From: Cherax quadricarinatus
Taxonomy: Eukaryota > Arthropoda > Malacostraca > Decapoda > Parastacidae
DNA: 64,000 nt
Assembly (NCBI RefSeq): GCF_038502225.1
Contig: NC_091312.1
Span: 35,241,982-35,305,981, forward strand
Direction: 5' to 3'
The notes below the pieces were generated by a model that searched no databases, was not told where the DNA came from, and saw nothing but the letters and a program-made list of their open reading frames with translations. The translations under genes were made by a program, and so were the position numbers. Shown here piece by piece: positions 11,162 through 23,400 of this stretch (position 1 is the stretch's first letter; every line of letters starts with the position of its first letter).

Positions 11162-12196
11162 TCACATCCTACCCTCCACCTGCATTGGGATTTGTTTAGT
11201 ACTATCGTGATGCACCTCCACTTCTGCTACATTCACCGTCATACCATGCGACACACTAGACTCAATGCTTCCATCCATCGCCTCACCATGATGCTCAACC
11301 GATCCCAAAATTGCACCTGGATCCTCCACACGGTTGACGATCGACTCGTCTAACAAAACATCCAGTGCCTTCACTAAAGACGCCGCTACATCCTCTTCCT
11401 CCATAGTGGGCAGAGTCTCTTCAAATACTTTATTTGTGTCCAGTGACGGTGATTCTCCTCGCTGTATTGCATCCTCCAAAGCATTCTCCTGTGCTTTTTC
11501 TACCTCATCACTCCAAGATGACCGTTGTCGAGACGGGTTAGCATAAGACTGTTCTCGTCCCTCACCTTCATCGACCTCTTCCAATTGTTGCTGTTGCGGT
11601 AGTTGGAGATTCCCACGACGCTTACCACACTGTGCCGCTATGTGGTCATACGGCCCACACAGCTGACACGTACGACGTTGCCCTGCATATGTTACATATA
11701 CTTGAGTTCGAAATGTTTGCAACATAACATAGGATGGTATGGGATGGCGTAAGGTCATTTTGACTGAATATGTTCCCTCCAACGCTCCAGCATATGGCCC
11801 AGTGGCCCACCGACCTGCAGAGGCCATATGAACCGTACCATAATTACGTAGTTCATCTTTTATAACAAAATCAGTCGCCTCAAAAGGCACATTCCTGATT
11901 TTTACGCATGTGTAATGTCGACATACATCATGAAGACGTACTGATACAGCTGAATTGATGGCTATAATGGTCTCTTGATACTTATCAACCACCGCCTCGT
12001 AGACATTTGCTGACGTCAATTTAACGAAGATCCGTGTCGTCCCATTAAGTGCTACACCACATATCTCTTCATTTGCGATACCGTAGGTATCACGGATAAT
12101 CGCCGATAGTAACAAATCCATCGTGGCTCCCGTGACAGCCCCACGGGTCAACTGAACGCAGACATTGTTGATGCGCTTGCTGCTATGCAGCTCCAT
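11162..12196 (-). pseudogene. LINE A copy 1 ORF1, CCHC nucleocapsid-like, premature stop
   Basis: RNA-binding ORF1 protein of the LINE. I place the start at 12196 (MELHSSKR...), eight codons into the longest frame, because the ORF1 of LINE B also begins just before this conserved segment. N-terminal half (about residues 1-150): a conserved fold containing VKIRNVPFEATDF. Then a single CCHC-like knuckle CQLCGPYDHIAAQC, a Q/E-rich linker and an acidic tail. The frame ends at VEGRM followed by TGA; copy 2 has CGA there, so a CpG-type transition truncated the basic C-terminus that would otherwise run to about 10985. Confidence 0.85.
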
Positions 12197-12336
12197 GTTG
12201 GAAAATAAAGTTTTCACCAGCTAACGCCAGGGGTAGCAGCTCAAACAGGTAAACTGCGCACAAGCCAACTGAATCAGGAGCGTCTGCGCAGCCTGTCCAC
12301 ACGGCCCAATAGCGATGCGAACAATGCGACCTAAAC

Positions 12337-13545
12337 CAACTATCAGCATAGAGACTCATACTTTCCATATTGGATAGGACCCGACCCTCTGGATACCCTC
12401 CCACCCCAGGGTTTGTCTCCAATTGTAGAATGGTGGTTACTCTCTGCCGATCTCGAAATTTACGTAAAACAAACCCGGACGGCTTATCACCCCACAATAC
12501 GTCCTCTAACCCCGCTCTAACCCTAATTGCATCAAACCTATCATTGTGTAATTCAGCTATTCTACTCCGAAGACTGGCCATGTCATCCCTCCTACCAACT
12601 CCCCCAACATAACAGTCTTGCAACTGTCCCTCCAGATAATTTTGCAACCCAAAACGCCACCTCGCCTCTTCTCGTCCCCTAACCTTAAAAAAATTCGCTA
12701 TTTCAGGTTTGGCCTGCATTTCCCACCAATCTAACAGATCTATCTCCCTGTCCCTAGCCTCCCAAAAATGCAACCACCAATCACTGAAAAAGGCCCCTCC
12801 CTCTCCTCCTTAAGAAGCCTAACATTTAATTTCCAGTACCCAGAATAAATATGCACCACTCCATTCCACATCAGATCTGCTATTACCGCCCTGTGATCAG
12901 AAAACCCCACATCGAAGGTTTGCACCCTCACAACATCTATACCCTGCTTAATATAGATTCTGTCCAATCGCGCCTCATATCCCCTACCGACGAACGTATG
13001 CTCCACTAGGTATCCCCCCCTCCCCACCACATCAACAACCCCAATATCTCGCAATACATCCCTCAGAACACTCAACACACAACCCGCCCCTCTCGGTTCG
13101 ACATCACCACTCCGAATCACACAATTCCAATCACCTCCTATTACTGTTATAGCAGGCAAACCTCTCAAGTGATACAGCAATACCTCCCTGACAAAATCTA
13201 CTTTTACCCTGGTATTACTAGTTGCTGGCATGTAAACTCCTACAAAACTAGCTCGACTCTCACCCCAGACACCATCCACCCTCACGACCCTCCCACCCCT
13301 CCCCCTCTTCCCAACCGATGACACGCAAGGGGCTGGTCTCCTTTACTGCCACTGCTACCCCACCTTTCAATTGAAAACCACTGGTAACATACATCCGATA
13401 TCCTTTCACCCGCAACTCACATCCAGCCCTGTGATTATGCTCTTGCAAAACGCAAATGTCAACATCAAACCGCCGTAAAAACCACTCCAACCAAACTTTC
13501 TTGACCTCAGTCTTAAGTCCATTAACATTAAGCGTGACACATCTG
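12337..13545 (-). pseudogene. LINE B copy 1 ORF2, endonuclease segment
   Basis: 5' half of ORF2 before the LINE A insertion. Readable motifs: FDVDICVLQEHNH (catalytic Glu), VIGGDWNCVIRSGDVEP (GDWN box), RLDRIYI, FDVGFSDHRAVIADL (SDH box), then the linker (YLEGQLQDCYVGG, LEDVLWGDKPSGFVLRK) to SMSLYADSWF, where LINE A enters. Frameshifts lie near 13260-13324 in a G/C-rich run and near 12740-12773. After 12337 the apparent frame continues into LINE A 5' UTR sequence and is meaningless. Confidence 0.83.
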
Positions 13546-13549
13546 AAAT

Positions 13550-14800
13550 TTATAGATGGGGCGGCTTTCCCCTATGCCGCTGGGATTTACTCACTGCACT
13601 TTTCACATTACGTGTTCCCTTGCCACTCGAGTTTTCCTGTGCAGTCACCTCCCCCCTCCCTCTCCCACTGTGCAACTCAGGCGCACCTCTACCACTATGA
13701 GGCATCGGCTCCACCACCGCTGCCCATGACTTCTTCCCCGGCCTCTGCCCCGGGGTAATGACCTCGTCTATCTCTGACGCAGCAGTTCTTTTCCTAGAAC
13801 TTCCACTTACACACATATCACCATCAGGCGATTCCTCCTGGTGTACCTCCACGACCACCACACGCTCCAGTCCTTTCTTACTCAAGTCTTCCTCCACGAT
13901 TTGTTGTCCCTCCAGCACTCCGTCCTCACATAAACTGAGGACACCTTCTGCACAGGGCTCCTCCCCATCCAGAAAATCCTTGATCACATCTGCTAATGAA
14001 CCATCCTGGGTCGAAGCATCCTGGACTAAGGACTCCTCAGATGTCACCTTCGACTCCCCCGACGCCCCTGGGAGAGTGACACACGTCTCTGCCGCCACCA
14101 CCTCCCGTTCGACCTCCTCGCTCCAGAGGTCAGTCCTCCGGCCTCCCGAGGCACCAGAGCCAGGCACCAAATCACACGGCTGCTGAATCACAAATGGAGT
14201 TCCCAGAACTCGAGGAGCCTGCCTCCTAGGACACTGGGCTGCCATGTGCTCATAAGAGCTACACAGACGACATGTTTTCCTCTGACCAGCATAGTACACA
14301 TAAACCTGTGTTCTATGACCGGTCATCGTAACATAGGATGGTATAGGCCTTGTTAAAGACATTTTAAGGGTGTAAGAACCCTCTGGCAGCCCTTCATACG
14401 GACCATCCCTCCACACCCCCATGGTTGCAGAATGCACTGTCCCATAACTGCTAAAAAACTCCTGTAGACCATATGCCGTGGCCTCGAAGGGTACATTTCG
14501 TACCTTCACCCATGTGAAGTACTTAGAGACGTCATGTAAAACGACATCCATCACTGAATTCACACTCATGCATTGTTCCTGGTAATGCTCTACAATTCTT
14601 GTGTAGAAGCCGGTTCGTACAAATTTCACGAAGATTCTTGTCAAGCCATTAAGAGCGGCGCCATACAATTCCTCATTGGGAATACCATATGTATCCCTGA
14701 TGATGTTAGGGAGAAGGACGTTCATCGTATCTCCACTTAGCGTACCACGAACCAGCTCAATGCAGATAGTATTTATTCTCCGTCCTGTATGTTCCGCCAT
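13550..14800 (-). CDS. LINE B copy 1 ORF1, CCHC nucleocapsid-like protein, intact
   Basis: 416-residue uninterrupted ORF1. I prefer the start at 14800 (MAEHTGRRINT...) because the plus-strand LINE B ORF1 starts at the equivalent MADRQGRRVNT; the 14 upstream codons of the longest frame lie in 5' UTR. A conserved N-terminal domain (about 1-160, with VKVRNVPFEATAY) is followed by a CCHC-like knuckle CRLCSSYEHMAAQC near residue 190, a long acidic Ser/Glu-rich middle, and a basic C-terminus (KRTAASEIDEV, TPGQRPGKKSW). Such proteins coat LINE RNA and escort it to chromatin. About 75-80% similar by eye to LINE B copy 2 over the N-terminus. Intact although ORF2 is broken. Confidence 0.87.
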   Translation of the reverse strand: MAEHTGRRINTICIELVRGTLSGDTMNVLLPNIIRDTYGIPNEELYGAALNGLTRIFVKFVRTGFYTRIVEHYQEQCMSVNSVMDVVLHDVSKYFTWVKVRNVPFEATAYGLQEFFSSYGTVHSATMGVWRDGPYEGLPEGSYTLKMSLTRPIPSYVTMTGHRTQVYVYYAGQRKTCRLCSSYEHMAAQCPRRQAPRVLGTPFVIQQPCDLVPGSGASGGRRTDLWSEEVEREVVAAETCVTLPGASGESKVTSEESLVQDASTQDGSLADVIKDFLDGEEPCAEGVLSLCEDGVLEGQQIVEEDLSKKGLERVVVVEVHQEESPDGDMCVSGSSRKRTAASEIDEVITPGQRPGKKSWAAVVEPMPHSGRGAPELHSGRGRGEVTAQENSSGKGTRNVKSAVSKSQRHRGKPPHL

Positions 14801-14899
14801 TTTGATATCCAAGTGAAAACAGGTAAACTGCGCAAAAGCCAACTCAATCAGGAGCGACTGCGCAGCACGTCCGCACAGCCCAATAGCGATGCGAACAAT

Positions 14900-16163
14900 A
14901 CATTGTGATTACCTAAACACCTGATACATCCGTCAAGTTCCTCCAATCTTTCAACTTCATCATTCCATGAATTGTATGCATTTCAATTCTTAGAAAAATG
15001 AGTACCCTTGCAGAAAAGGCAATCTCTCTTTTCTTTGACTGGTTTCTTATTAACTGGGCTACTCTTAGGAGGGTACTTATTCTTCTTACCTTGTGGAGAG
15101 TCATTATTTCTGATTCCTGCTAATTGATATGCATCTATGCAACTCTTTTTAGGAAATGAATTTTGATTATTACTATTGGGATAATTTTTCCCTTTGTGAA
15201 ACTTGACAGATACCTCAGAGTTATTATGTGTTGCATCTTTAAAATGAGTTAGTTGGCTGGTCTGCAACTGCACAATTAATTCTTGTAGACCTAATCTTAT
15301 TTCCTCCAGTCCAAAATAACCTTCGTGATATTTATTCGAGAGCCATTCAAGTGTTTTACAGCTTAATTTATTCTGTACCATGGCACTCAATAACCAGTCT
15401 GATTCCTTCAGATTATATTTATTACTTAAAGTTTTGAGAGTGCTCTCCAGTTTAACTCTAAACTGCTGTAAACCTTTGTAAGTGTGATCTGGAGATTTTA
15501 AATTAACAATGATATTCACTAGATCCAACCCACTTTGTTCTATATTACCATAAGTGACCTTCAACAAGTCAACTGCTTCCTTGTAAGAGTCATCTACATT
15601 GGGAAAGGCTTTTATCAGTATGTGAGCATCTCCTCTTACCTGTCCTTTGAGGTAAAATAATTTAGTTACACAGGCTAGGTCACTCCTGTCACGCACAGCT
15701 GCTTTAAAAATTTACCAAAATTTCTCCCAATTTTCACCAGGATTAAATACAGGTAAACATAGTTCTGGGAGTTTTGGCAAAGACATATTATTTGTTGGAG
15801 CAGACTGACCAACTGCCCAGTTTACACATTTAATTTATTCAAGGCCTGACTTTTACAAGAAAGAATCTTTTCTTCTAATTCATAATACTGATTATTCATG
15901 AGATCTACTTCAGTCTCATCTACACAGTTTACTAACAAATCTCCTTCATATTTGCTGTAATATAATTTGTATGAATCATATCTATTACTTAAAGCATCTA
16001 AATACAATTTTAAATCATCAGTATTCACAGTTTCTTGATTCATTAATTGCAAACATTTATTATATGCCTTGGTTACATGACCCTTTCTAGCTTGCAATGA
16101 CGCTTTCTTTGCTCTATATCCCATATGTTTGTCTTCCATATTAATTTCCTCATTTTCAGCCAT
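14900..16163 (-). pseudogene. BEL/Pao gag, truncated
   Basis: Structural Gag of the host LTR element. Start at 16163 (MAENEEINMEDKHMG), shortly inside the 5' LTR. The N-terminal part (16163-15822) is helical. A frameshift near 15822 leads to NMSLPKLPELCLPVFNPGEN, the conserved LPKL.LP.F.G entry to the capsid-like domain of BEL gags, and a TAA interrupts ENWEKFW|IFKAAVRDRSDL near 15715. The 15696-14983 part carries the rest of the domain and the knuckle CLFCKGTHFSKN, where the last Cys codon is TGA. Readable homology continues past it (NAYNSWNDEVERLEELDGCI, CLGNHN) and is cut by LINE B at 14899. Family assignment by pattern; pol absent. Confidence 0.82.
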
Positions 16164-16636
16164 GATGCAATGTATTAAATTCAACTTAATAACACTGATT
16201 ATGTACTAAATTATGCACTTTATAAAGGTAAATAGTACAACTTACCCTTGAATAAATCCTAGCTACTTGAGCTTAGCAATTACATGTAAGAAAATTATAT
16301 AAATTTTAAATGTACATTAATACAAACTTGGCTCATCAAAATTAATATTATACAAATTAATAAATCCTTGCCAGAATTTGGCATAGCAAAATTAATATTA
16401 TACACAATATAATCTTTAGCCACAATTGTCTTATCAATTACACATACACTGATATAAATCTTGGCCAGAATTGTCTATCAAATTAATATTGTAATAATTA
16501 TAATCCACTACACATTAAGTAAATTTGAGAACTTAACATCCACCTCCTTCTGTCATTTCGCATATAATTATTAAGTAATTAACTGATGACTTCACTAATT
16601 ACCTCCGGTTCAAGAAGGACCAACAGGCAAATTAAA
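16164..16636 (-). other. BEL/Pao 5' leader, non-coding
   Basis: AT-rich untranslated leader between the 5' LTR and gag. It holds degenerate ~70-bp direct repeats (around 16325-16500: ATCAAAATTAATATTATACA-like blocks recur three times). No frame of interest. Confidence 0.6.
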
Positions 16637-17273
16637 TGTGGAAAATTGCATTTACTTGGATGTATCATTATATACATAACAGTAAATGAACATAGATAAT
16701 TAATATTTATCAGTTAGACAAGTAGGAATTTGGGACACCTAGGTCGCAAAAAATGTCCCCCTTCGATACCTACCACTGTCATATCCACAAGTTGCTCTGG
16801 ACCTATTAATTACCAATGAAATATGTATCACCAGGAATACTGGTAAATATGTAAATTTGTGGACTGTACATTAAAAATAATAAATGGTTATATATATACA
16901 CAATTACATAACAGAAGAAGAATATCTTAAAAATCACTCACCAATTTAACTGGAGATTAATGTGTATCATACTCAGAAAACCTCACTGTCTATCTATGAA
17001 AATAACACTGGCCAGGTTACTACATAAAACTTATCTGAGGTTTCTGGAGCTGTCTTGTCCAGTCGCCTGATAACCAAGTTATGCAGTAATGCACATCCAA
17101 CAATTTCGTCTCCTATTTGAGAGGTGTCAGCCCAATTTTAGCCTCTAGAGCACGAAAAATTCTTCCCATTACACCAACGTTTCTAATCCAAATTCAAACA
17201 AAATGGCGACTCTCCCTTCTCCCCAGGCTCAGTTTCCCATTTTCTATGGAAAATATATACAGAATTTTCCACA
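16637..17273 (-). repeat. BEL/Pao right LTR (5' LTR), complete
   Basis: 637 bp bounded by TGTGGAAAATT and AATTTTCCACA, a perfect 11-bp terminal inverted repeat. Followed immediately by GTCAC, the duplicated target, and the 29-bp array. It matches 911-1510 over ~600 bp. Confidence 0.9.
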
Positions 17274-18973
17274 GTCACCTTGACAATGGGCCAGGATGGA
17301 CGGTCACCTTGACAATGATCCATGATGGACGGTCACCTTGACAATGGGGCAGGGTGAACGGTAATTTTGACAATGGGCCAGGGTGGACGGTCACCATGAC
17401 AATGGGCCAGGATGGATGGTCACCTTGACAATGGGGCAGGGTGGACGGTCACCTTGACAATGGGGCAGGGTGGACGGTCACCTTGACAATGGGGCAGGGT
17501 GGACGGTAATCTAGACAATGGGGCAGGGTGGGCGGTCGCCTTGTCAATGGGGCAGGATGGATGGTCACCTTGACAATGGGGCAGGATGGAAGGTCACCTT
17601 GATAATGGGGCAGGGTGGACGGTCACCTTGACAGTGGGCCAGGATGGACGGTCATCTTGACAATGGGCGAGGATGGACAGTCACCTTGACAATGGGGCAG
17701 GATGGACAGTCACCTAGACAATAGTGCAGGATGGATGGTCACCTTGACAATGGGGCAGGGTGGACGGTAATCTTGACAATGGGCTAGGATGGATGGTTAC
17801 CTTGACAGTGGGGCAGGGTGGACGGTCACCTTGGCAATGGGCCAGGATGGATGGTCACCTTGACAATGGGGCAGGATGGACGGTCATCTTGACAATGGGC
17901 CATGATGGATGCTCACCTTGACGATGGGGCATGGTGGACAGTCACCTTGACAATGGGGCAGGATGGACGGTCACCTTGACAATGGGGCAGGATGGACGGT
18001 CACCTTGACAATGGGGCACAAAGGACAGACACCTTGACAATGGACCATGATTGACGGACACCTTGACAATAGGCTAGCATGGATGGTCACCTTGACAATA
18101 AGCTAGGATGGATGGTCACCTTGACAGTGGGCCAGGATGGACGGTCACCTTAACAATGGGCAAGGATAGACTGTCACCTTGACAATGGGCCAGGATGGAT
18201 TGTCACCTTGACAATGGGCCAGGATGGACTGTCACCTTGACAATGGGGCAGGGTGGGCGGTAATCTTGACAATGGGGCAGGGTGGACGGTAATCTTGACA
18301 ATGGGCTAGGATGGATGGTCACCTTGACAATGGGGCAGGGTGGACGGTCACCTTGATAATGGAACAGGGTGGACGGTCACCTTGACAGTGGGCCAGGATG
18401 GACGGTCATCTTGACAATGGGGCAGGATGGACGGTCATCTTGACAATGGGCCATGATTGATGGTCACCTTAACAAAGGAGCAGGGTGGACGGTCACCTTG
18501 ACAATGTGCCAGGATGGACGGTCGCCTTGACAATGGGCCATGATGGACGGTCACCTTGACAATGAGGCAGGGCGGACGGTAATCTTGACAATGGGGCAGG
18601 GTGGTCGGTGACTTTGACAATGGGCCAGGATGGATGGTCACCTTGACAATGGGCCATGATGGACGGTCACCTTGACAATGGGGCAGGGCGGACGGTAATC
18701 TTGACAATGGGGCAGGGTGGTCGGTGACTTTGACAATGGGCCAGGATGGATGGTCACCTTGACAATGGGGCAGGGTGGACGCTCACCTTGACGATGGGGC
18801 AGGATGAACGGTCATCTTGACAATGGGGCAGGATGGACGGTCACCTTGAAAATGGGTCATGATGGACGGTCACCTTGACAATGGGGTAGGGTGGACAGTC
18901 ACCTTGACAATAAGCCACGATGGATTGTCACCTTGACAATGGGGCAGGGTGGACGGTCACCTTGACAATGGAC
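17274..18973. repeat. 29-bp minisatellite array, second segment
   Basis: About 58 units of the same 29-bp repeat as 1-910, more heterogeneous (AGCCAGGATGG, GGGGCAGGGTGG, single-base variants). A ~145-bp block is repeated with few changes (around 18535-18620 versus 18655-18740, both containing GGTCGGTGACTTTGACAATG), showing local segmental amplification. Split from the next segment by LINE A copy 2. Confidence 0.96.
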
Positions 18974-19175
18974 AAACTCATTCTGCTGATGAACAGGTTA
19001 GGGAATTGTTCCCCCACTTCCCAGTTGTTACTGACTGGAATAGTGGTTTACATAGGAAAGCATTCACTGCCTGACCACGGTAGAGTGTGGTTGTGCTCAG
19101 CACCCCTCTGCTGTTTTCAGGCGAGCTACCTCATTTCGTCACTCAACCTTTGAGTAGTGAGGACGTGAGCTGCTC
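18974..19175 (+). other. LINE A copy 2 5' UTR
   Basis: About 200 bp without a frame. It is unrelated to the 5' UTR of LINE A copy 1 apart from TTTTCCAAC just before the ORF1 start, so the two LINE A copies carry different promoters. Confidence 0.6.
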
Positions 19176-20400
19176 ATTTTCCAACATTGCGCTGCATAGC
19201 AACAGGCGCATCAAAAACTGTTTGCATTGAGTTGACCCGTGAGGCTGTCACGGGAGCCACGATGGATTTGTTACTACCGGCGATTATCCGTGATACCTAC
19301 GGTATCGCAAATGAAGAGATATGTTTTGTAGCACTTAATGGGACGACACGGATCTTCGTTAAAATGACGTCAGCAAATGTCTACGAAGCGGTGGTGGATA
19401 AGTATCAAGAGACCATTATAGCCATCAATTCAGCTGTATCAGTACGTCTTCATGATGTATCACGACACTACACATGGGTAAAAATCAGGAATGTGCCTTT
19501 TGAGGCGACTGATTTTGTTATAAAAGATGAACTACGTAATTATGGAACGGTTCATATGGCTTCTGCAGGTCGGTGGGCCGCTGGACCTTATGCTGGAAGT
19601 TTGGAGGGATTATATTCAGTCAAAATGACCTTACGCCATCCCATACCATCCAATATTATGTTGCAAGCATTTCGAACTCAAGTATATGTAACATATCCGG
19701 GGCAACGTCGTACGTGTCGGCTGTGTGGGTCGTATGACCACATAGCGGCACAGTGTGGTAAGCGTCGTGGGAATCTCCAAATATCGCAACAGCAACAATC
19801 GGAAGAGGTCGAGGAAGTTGAGGGACGAGAACAGTCTTATGCTAACCCGTCTCGACAACGGTCATCTTGGAGTGAAGAGGTAGAAAAAGCACAGGAGAAT
19901 GCTTTGGAGGATGCAAAACAGCGAGAAGGATCACCGTCACTGGACATAAATAAAGTATTTGAAGAGACTCTGCCCACTATGGGGGAAGAGGATGTAGCGG
20001 CGTCTTTAGTGAAGGCACTGGATGTTTTGTTAGACGAGTCGATCGTCAACCGTGTGGAGGATCCAGGTGCAATTTTGGGATCGGTTGAGCATCATGATGA
20101 GGCGACGGATGAAAGCATTGAGTCTAGTGTGTCGCATGGTATGATGGTGAATGTAGCAGAGGTGGAGGTGCATCACGATAGTACTACAGAAATCCCAATG
20201 CAAGTGGAGGGTAGGATGCGAAAGCGGACTGCGACCCCATCGGACTCAGACGACGGCCAGGAAAAAAGTCTTGGGCGGATGTACAGAGGAAAGGGAACAG
20301 TGAATCCACGAAACAAGAGTTTATCAAGGTGATTCCCAAAAAAGGGGGGAGGGATAGAGGTGTTGTAAAATGTTTAAGTGAAAAGTCTTTACCTAGAACG
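19176..20400 (+). pseudogene. LINE A copy 2 ORF1, CCHC nucleocapsid-like
   Basis: Same protein as 11162-12196. The ancestral start codon (ATGGAGCTG in copy 1) reads ATTGCGCTG here, and a one-base insertion follows within ~35 nt, so the longest frame begins at a non-ancestral position (19187). The body is well kept: VKIRNVPFEATDF, knuckle CRLCGSYDHIAAQC, Q-rich linker QISQQQQSEEVEEVEG. It reads through the codon that is TGA in copy 1 (RMRKRTATPSDSDD), then shifts frame near 20262 after DDGQEK; in the shifted frame KSWADVQRKGN and the basic C-terminus continue to about 20400. Fragments only; not expected to produce a normal ORF1p. Confidence 0.85.
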
Positions 20401-20424
20401 AAAGGAAAATCCTATTAATTGACT

Positions 20425-23400
20425 TTAAGGTTTTGACAACAAATATTAACGGTTTGAGATCTGAGCGGAAGCGAAAGTGGTTTAATGAATTTTTGGTGCG
20501 TCTAGATGTGGATGTGGTATTTATCCAAGAACACAATTACAGAATTGGATATGAGTTAGTAATGGACGGTTACGATGTGTATATGGAATATGCGACGAGG
20601 TTAAAAGGGGGCGTCGCCATTCTTGTAAAGGAAAATAGCCCGTTTGTAGTACACCATAGTGAAAGGGGGGAGGGGAGAGTGATTAGGGTCGATGGTTTAT
20701 GGGGTAGAGTACACATAAGTTTTGTATGTGTATATGGGCCGGCCGAGGGAGATGTACGACTTAAAACTCATTTTGTACAAGATGTATTAGTATATTATCT
20801 ATGTAGTTTACCAAATGTAGCGATAATAGGGGGCGACTGGAATTGTGTAATACGACGAAAAGATGTGGAGCCTCGAGGAGCAGGTTGTTGCTTGGGGTTT
20901 CTGGGAGATTTATTGATGAGTGTGGGTTTAATGGATGTGTGTAAGGAGGGGGGTGGCATGGTGGAGCATACTTTCATTAGACGAGATTATGCGGCGAGAT
21001 TGGATAGAATGTACGTGTCTTGTGCGGTTACAGTGCGGAGAGTGAATGTGTTAAATGTTGTTTTTTCGGATCATAGAGGAGTTGTAATGCATGTAGATAT
21101 TGAGGGTGTGCCTAGGAGGGGTCCATCATTTTGGAAATTAAACGTAAAGTTATTGAAAAGAGAGGAAAGTCGTTTTGGGCATATGTGGGAACGCCTTGTG
21201 GTTGAAGCACCTGGAGATGTGGCTTTGGTTAATTGGTGGGAAACGATAGCCAAAAAGCGAATTAAGGAATATATTAGTCAAGGGGTGAGATATAATCAGT
21301 TACAGTATGGTTTCCAACGATATTTAGAGGGGCAGTTGCGCGACTGCTATGTACTAGCGAATGCTAATTATCCTGTTATAGAAATTGAAAGAATTAAGGA
21401 GCAACTACGAAATTTACAAAACGAAAGGTTTGATGGGGAAAGGCTTAAGGGTGGAATCGAAGAGGTTTTGTGGGGAGATCGGCCGTCGGCGTGTGTGTTG
21501 AGGAATCAACACAGACGTCGCAAAGCAATGGAGTTAATGGGGTTGAATGTTCAGGTAGGTATGCAGGGGTATAGAGTGAATCAGGTATTGACGACGACGG
21601 AGGGTATGAGTGGGTATATTGATGCTTGGGTTAAATTGAAAATGCAAATTGTTGGAATAAGTGAAATTGCATTGCAGTCAATCGGTAGGTTTGTGCGTTG
21701 TGAGCTGATGGAGCATGATCGTTTGATGTTGGGAGGGCCGATAACGGAGTGTGAGACTTGGGAGGCTTTATCTGGGGCGCAATTGGGTAAGGCGCCAGGA
21801 ATTGATGGGTTGCCCAGCGACTTTTATCTTCAAAATTGGAACGTTTTAAAGGGGTTTTTGGTACGTTTATTCAATATAATGAAGCGGGATGGGGTTTTAG
21901 GGGAACAACAAAGGTTGGCTGTGGTCGTCCTAGTTCCTAAAGGTGAGCCATTAACGGTTAAAGATTATCGTGCAATCTCGTTATGTGGGGACTATAAAAT
22001 TTTTGGAAGGATCTTGGCTAACAGAATAAAAAAAAGTCCTGGGCAAAGTGATTGACAAGGGACAATATGGGGTGCCGGGCAGGTGTATGTATGAAGGTCA
22101 CGGTATGATTAGAAGTTTTATTGAAGAAAGAGTAAGTTTGGGAGAGGGGGGGGTATTGGCTATAGATTGGGAGGCGGCATATGATAGTGTGGAACGGGAG
22201 ACGTTATGGAAGATCATGAGATGGCAGGGGTTTGGGGCGGAAATTATATCATGGGCCAAATTAATGTATCAGGAGGCAACCTTGAGTGTGCAGGTGAATG
22301 GGAGGTTGGGAGATCGAATTCAGATGGGAAGGGGTTTGCGTCAAGGTTGTCCCCTTTCACAAATTTTTTTTGCTTGTTTTCAAGATCCCTTTTATAGAGG
22401 GATAAGGGTTTTATTGGAAGCAAATAGGATGGGTAATGTAAGGGATGGGGGAGGGGGCATTGTTGGATATGTCGACGATACGACGATTTTGGTGAGAGAA
22501 AACATGGATTTGATTCGGGTAGAAAAGTTAGTGAAAGTTTTTGAAAAGGCTTCTGGCATGACGATTAACACGGGGAAAACAAAGTATATGAATCTTGGAA
22601 AAGGGTCACATGAGGAAGGAATGGTTGCTGAAAGGTGGGAAAGGGTGAACCAAATAAAGATATGTGGGATCGTTTATGTAAATGATATCAAGTTAGCACA
22701 ACAAATAAATTCCGTGCGTATCGTTGATAGTGTTCTGAAGCGCCTCAGTGGTTTAAGAGCTGCTAATTTAAGTTTGCAACAAAGGGTGATTACAACGAAT
22801 GTGCTATTCTATAGTAAAGTATGGCATGTTACAGTAATATTTCCGATACTTCGTTGTGAGTTAAAAAGGTTACAAAAAAGTGTTTTTAGATTCATTTGAG
22901 GAACAGGGAGCGAATGGTTAAGTAGAGCGGTTGTCACACTCCCGGTTGGCCGTGGAGGGCTGGGTCTTGTAGATGTCGAAAAGAGGATAATAAGTATGTA
23001 TTTAAAACATAGTTATAAGCGGGAGGGGGGGGCGAAAGATGGTCTTCATAGGATACATCAGGATATGCGATGGTGGTGGGGGGTAGGGAGTTCGGATAGG
23101 TGAGGCAATGTTACGGGTCTTCATAAACGTGAGGGATCCTTCACATATTAAATTGAGAAATCTTGATAGGGCAGATGGTAAGGCTCTGGTAGCGGCGGTA
23201 GAAGGAGTTTATCTGATGTATGATTGGCGTAATATTTGGGGGCGTTTAAACAAATTGCGTTTAAAACCTAAAGTCAGAGAAGTTATGTATAGATTTTTAC
23301 ATGGAATCTTGCCATCAGGAATGGTTTTATTCTATAAGAGAATACGAGAGGATGAGGAATGCAAGGATTGTGGAGGATTGGCGACTATTTATCATACGGT

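Larger units (their letters stand above)
5988..12329 (-). mobile_element. Tx1/L1-like LINE A copy 1, full length, minus strand
   Basis: 6.3-kb element inserted in LINE B ORF2. Its poly(A) tail appears as a T-run from 5988. A duplication of about 11 bp flanks it (CCTAAACAAAC at 5977-5987, CCTAAACCAAC at 12330-12340, one mismatch), and removing it restores the LINE B reading frame (SWF...REKW). Contents in minus order: 5' UTR 12329-12197, ORF1 12196-11162, ORF2 about 10970-7302 (broken, with a solo LTR inside), 3' UTR 7301-5988. The RT/endonuclease sequence pattern (YRAISLL.DYKIF...ANR, QYGVPGRSM) fits the Tx1/L1 group; exact clade not determined. Confidence 0.88.
5053..14899 (-). mobile_element. 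Tx1/L1-like LINE B copy 1 (minus), interrupted by LINE A and a SINE
   Basis: Host LINE of the left cluster. In minus-strand order: 5' end near 14899, intact ORF1 14800-13550, ORF2 13540-12330, then LINE A (12329-5988), then ORF2 again 5987-5755, a SINE (5754-5450), and ORF2 RT 5449-5053. The 3' part of ORF2 and the 3' UTR are absent; at 5053 it abuts an opposite-strand poly(A) tail. The 5' end interrupts the BEL gag zinc-finger region at 14900. The 5' UTR (14813-14899) is shared with LINE A copy 1 although their ORFs belong to different subfamilies. Confidence 0.85.
911..17273 (-). mobile_element. BEL/Pao LTR retrotransposon, nested and gutted
   Basis: The element lies on the minus strand. 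Its outer ends are TTTGGAAAATT (911) and AATTTTCCACA (ending 17273). The inner edge of the right LTR (16637) reads TGTGGAAAATT, so the left end is TGTGG with one substitution. A 5-bp duplication GTCAC sits at 906-910 and 17274-17278; removing the insert plus one GTCAC restores the 29-bp array in phase. A BEL-type gag follows the right (5') LTR at 16163-14900. No protease, RT, RNase H or integrase of this element is visible: everything between 1511 and 14899 is other mobile DNA, so pol was deleted or displaced. About 13 nt inside the 5' LTR, on the minus strand, lies TGGTCCTTCTTGAACC, a possible but unproven primer-binding region. Confidence 0.85.
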
